Positions 5,915-5,969 of a stretch of 5,969 nt of DNA are shown piece by piece. A program made the translations under genes and the position numbers. Source of the DNA: Chroococcidiopsidaceae cyanobacterium CP_BM_RX_35 (GTDB lineage: Bacteria; Cyanobacteriota; Cyanobacteriia; Cyanobacteriales; Chroococcidiopsidaceae); contig JAFAVL010000232.1 of the NCBI GenBank assembly GCA_019242465.1, positions 1 to 5,969 on the forward strand, given 5' to 3'. The notes under the pieces are model-generated. The model worked only from the letters and a program-made list of their open reading frames with translations, had not been told where the DNA came from and did not search any database. Numbering within the stretch: position 1 is the stretch's first letter; every line of letters begins with the position of its first letter.

Positions 5915-5969
5915 GCTCGACTTTAGCCAATTAGTTGGAGTAGCAGAGTAGCTCAGCCCAGGAGTCAAG
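5915..5969. other. Right-edge sequence, nothing assignable
   Basis: These 55 bases beyond the MITE-like element contain only short open frames cut by the window edge. One minus-strand frame could be the last dozen codons of an upstream gene, but nothing identifies it. Confidence 0.3.

Noticed and set aside
5942..5969. tRNA-like string (TAGCTCAG...) at the right edge
   Set aside because: The D-arm would need an overlong loop lacking the usual GG placement, the rest lies outside the window, and no acceptor or anticodon arm can be checked.

Overview
The window looks like chromosomal DNA of a filamentous or mat-forming cyanobacterium. Three signs point there: heptameric STRR repeats (AAGGCAG type) between genes, a full HIP1 octamer (GCGATCGC, 4502-4509) plus further CGATCG cores inside the metabolic genes, and short GC-rich palindromic repeats of the dispersed cyanobacterial kind. 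The sequence alone does not give the genus. All recognisable genes lie on the minus strand.

Layout, left to right. (1) 1-405 is the 5' end of an insertion sequence whose transposase runs off the left edge. (2) 387-1838 is an uncharacterised gene: duplicated coiled-coil repeat, acidic linker, then repeated winged-helix-like modules. Its third module stops exactly where the IS begins, and the last five codons plus the stop come from IS DNA, so the gene appears 3'-truncated by the insertion. (3) 1839-2559 is about 720 bases with no convincing gene. It is packed with repeats: three STRR clusters (one inverted), a nearly perfect 62-nt hairpin with 20-bp arms, and a second hairpin just past the malic enzyme gene. 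(4) 2560-5717 holds two core-metabolism genes read leftward, fumC (class II fumarase) then a MaeA-type malic enzyme, separated by about 100 bases. (5) 5718-5969 is the upstream region of fumC.

fumC and the malic enzyme gene form a plausible two-gene operon running fumarate -> malate -> pyruvate + CO2 + NAD(P)H. Upstream of fumC there is a GTA-N8-TAC site followed, exactly 20 bases later on the correct strand, by TATAAT. That is the textbook layout of an NtcA-activated cyanobacterial promoter. The promoter and most of the leader lie between 21-bp imperfect inverted repeats (5737-5757 and 5894-5914), as if a small non-autonomous transposable element supplies the regulatory region. This promoter/element combination and the IS-truncated repeat protein are the two most interesting points. 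I saw no defence system, CRISPR array or complete new multi-gene system.
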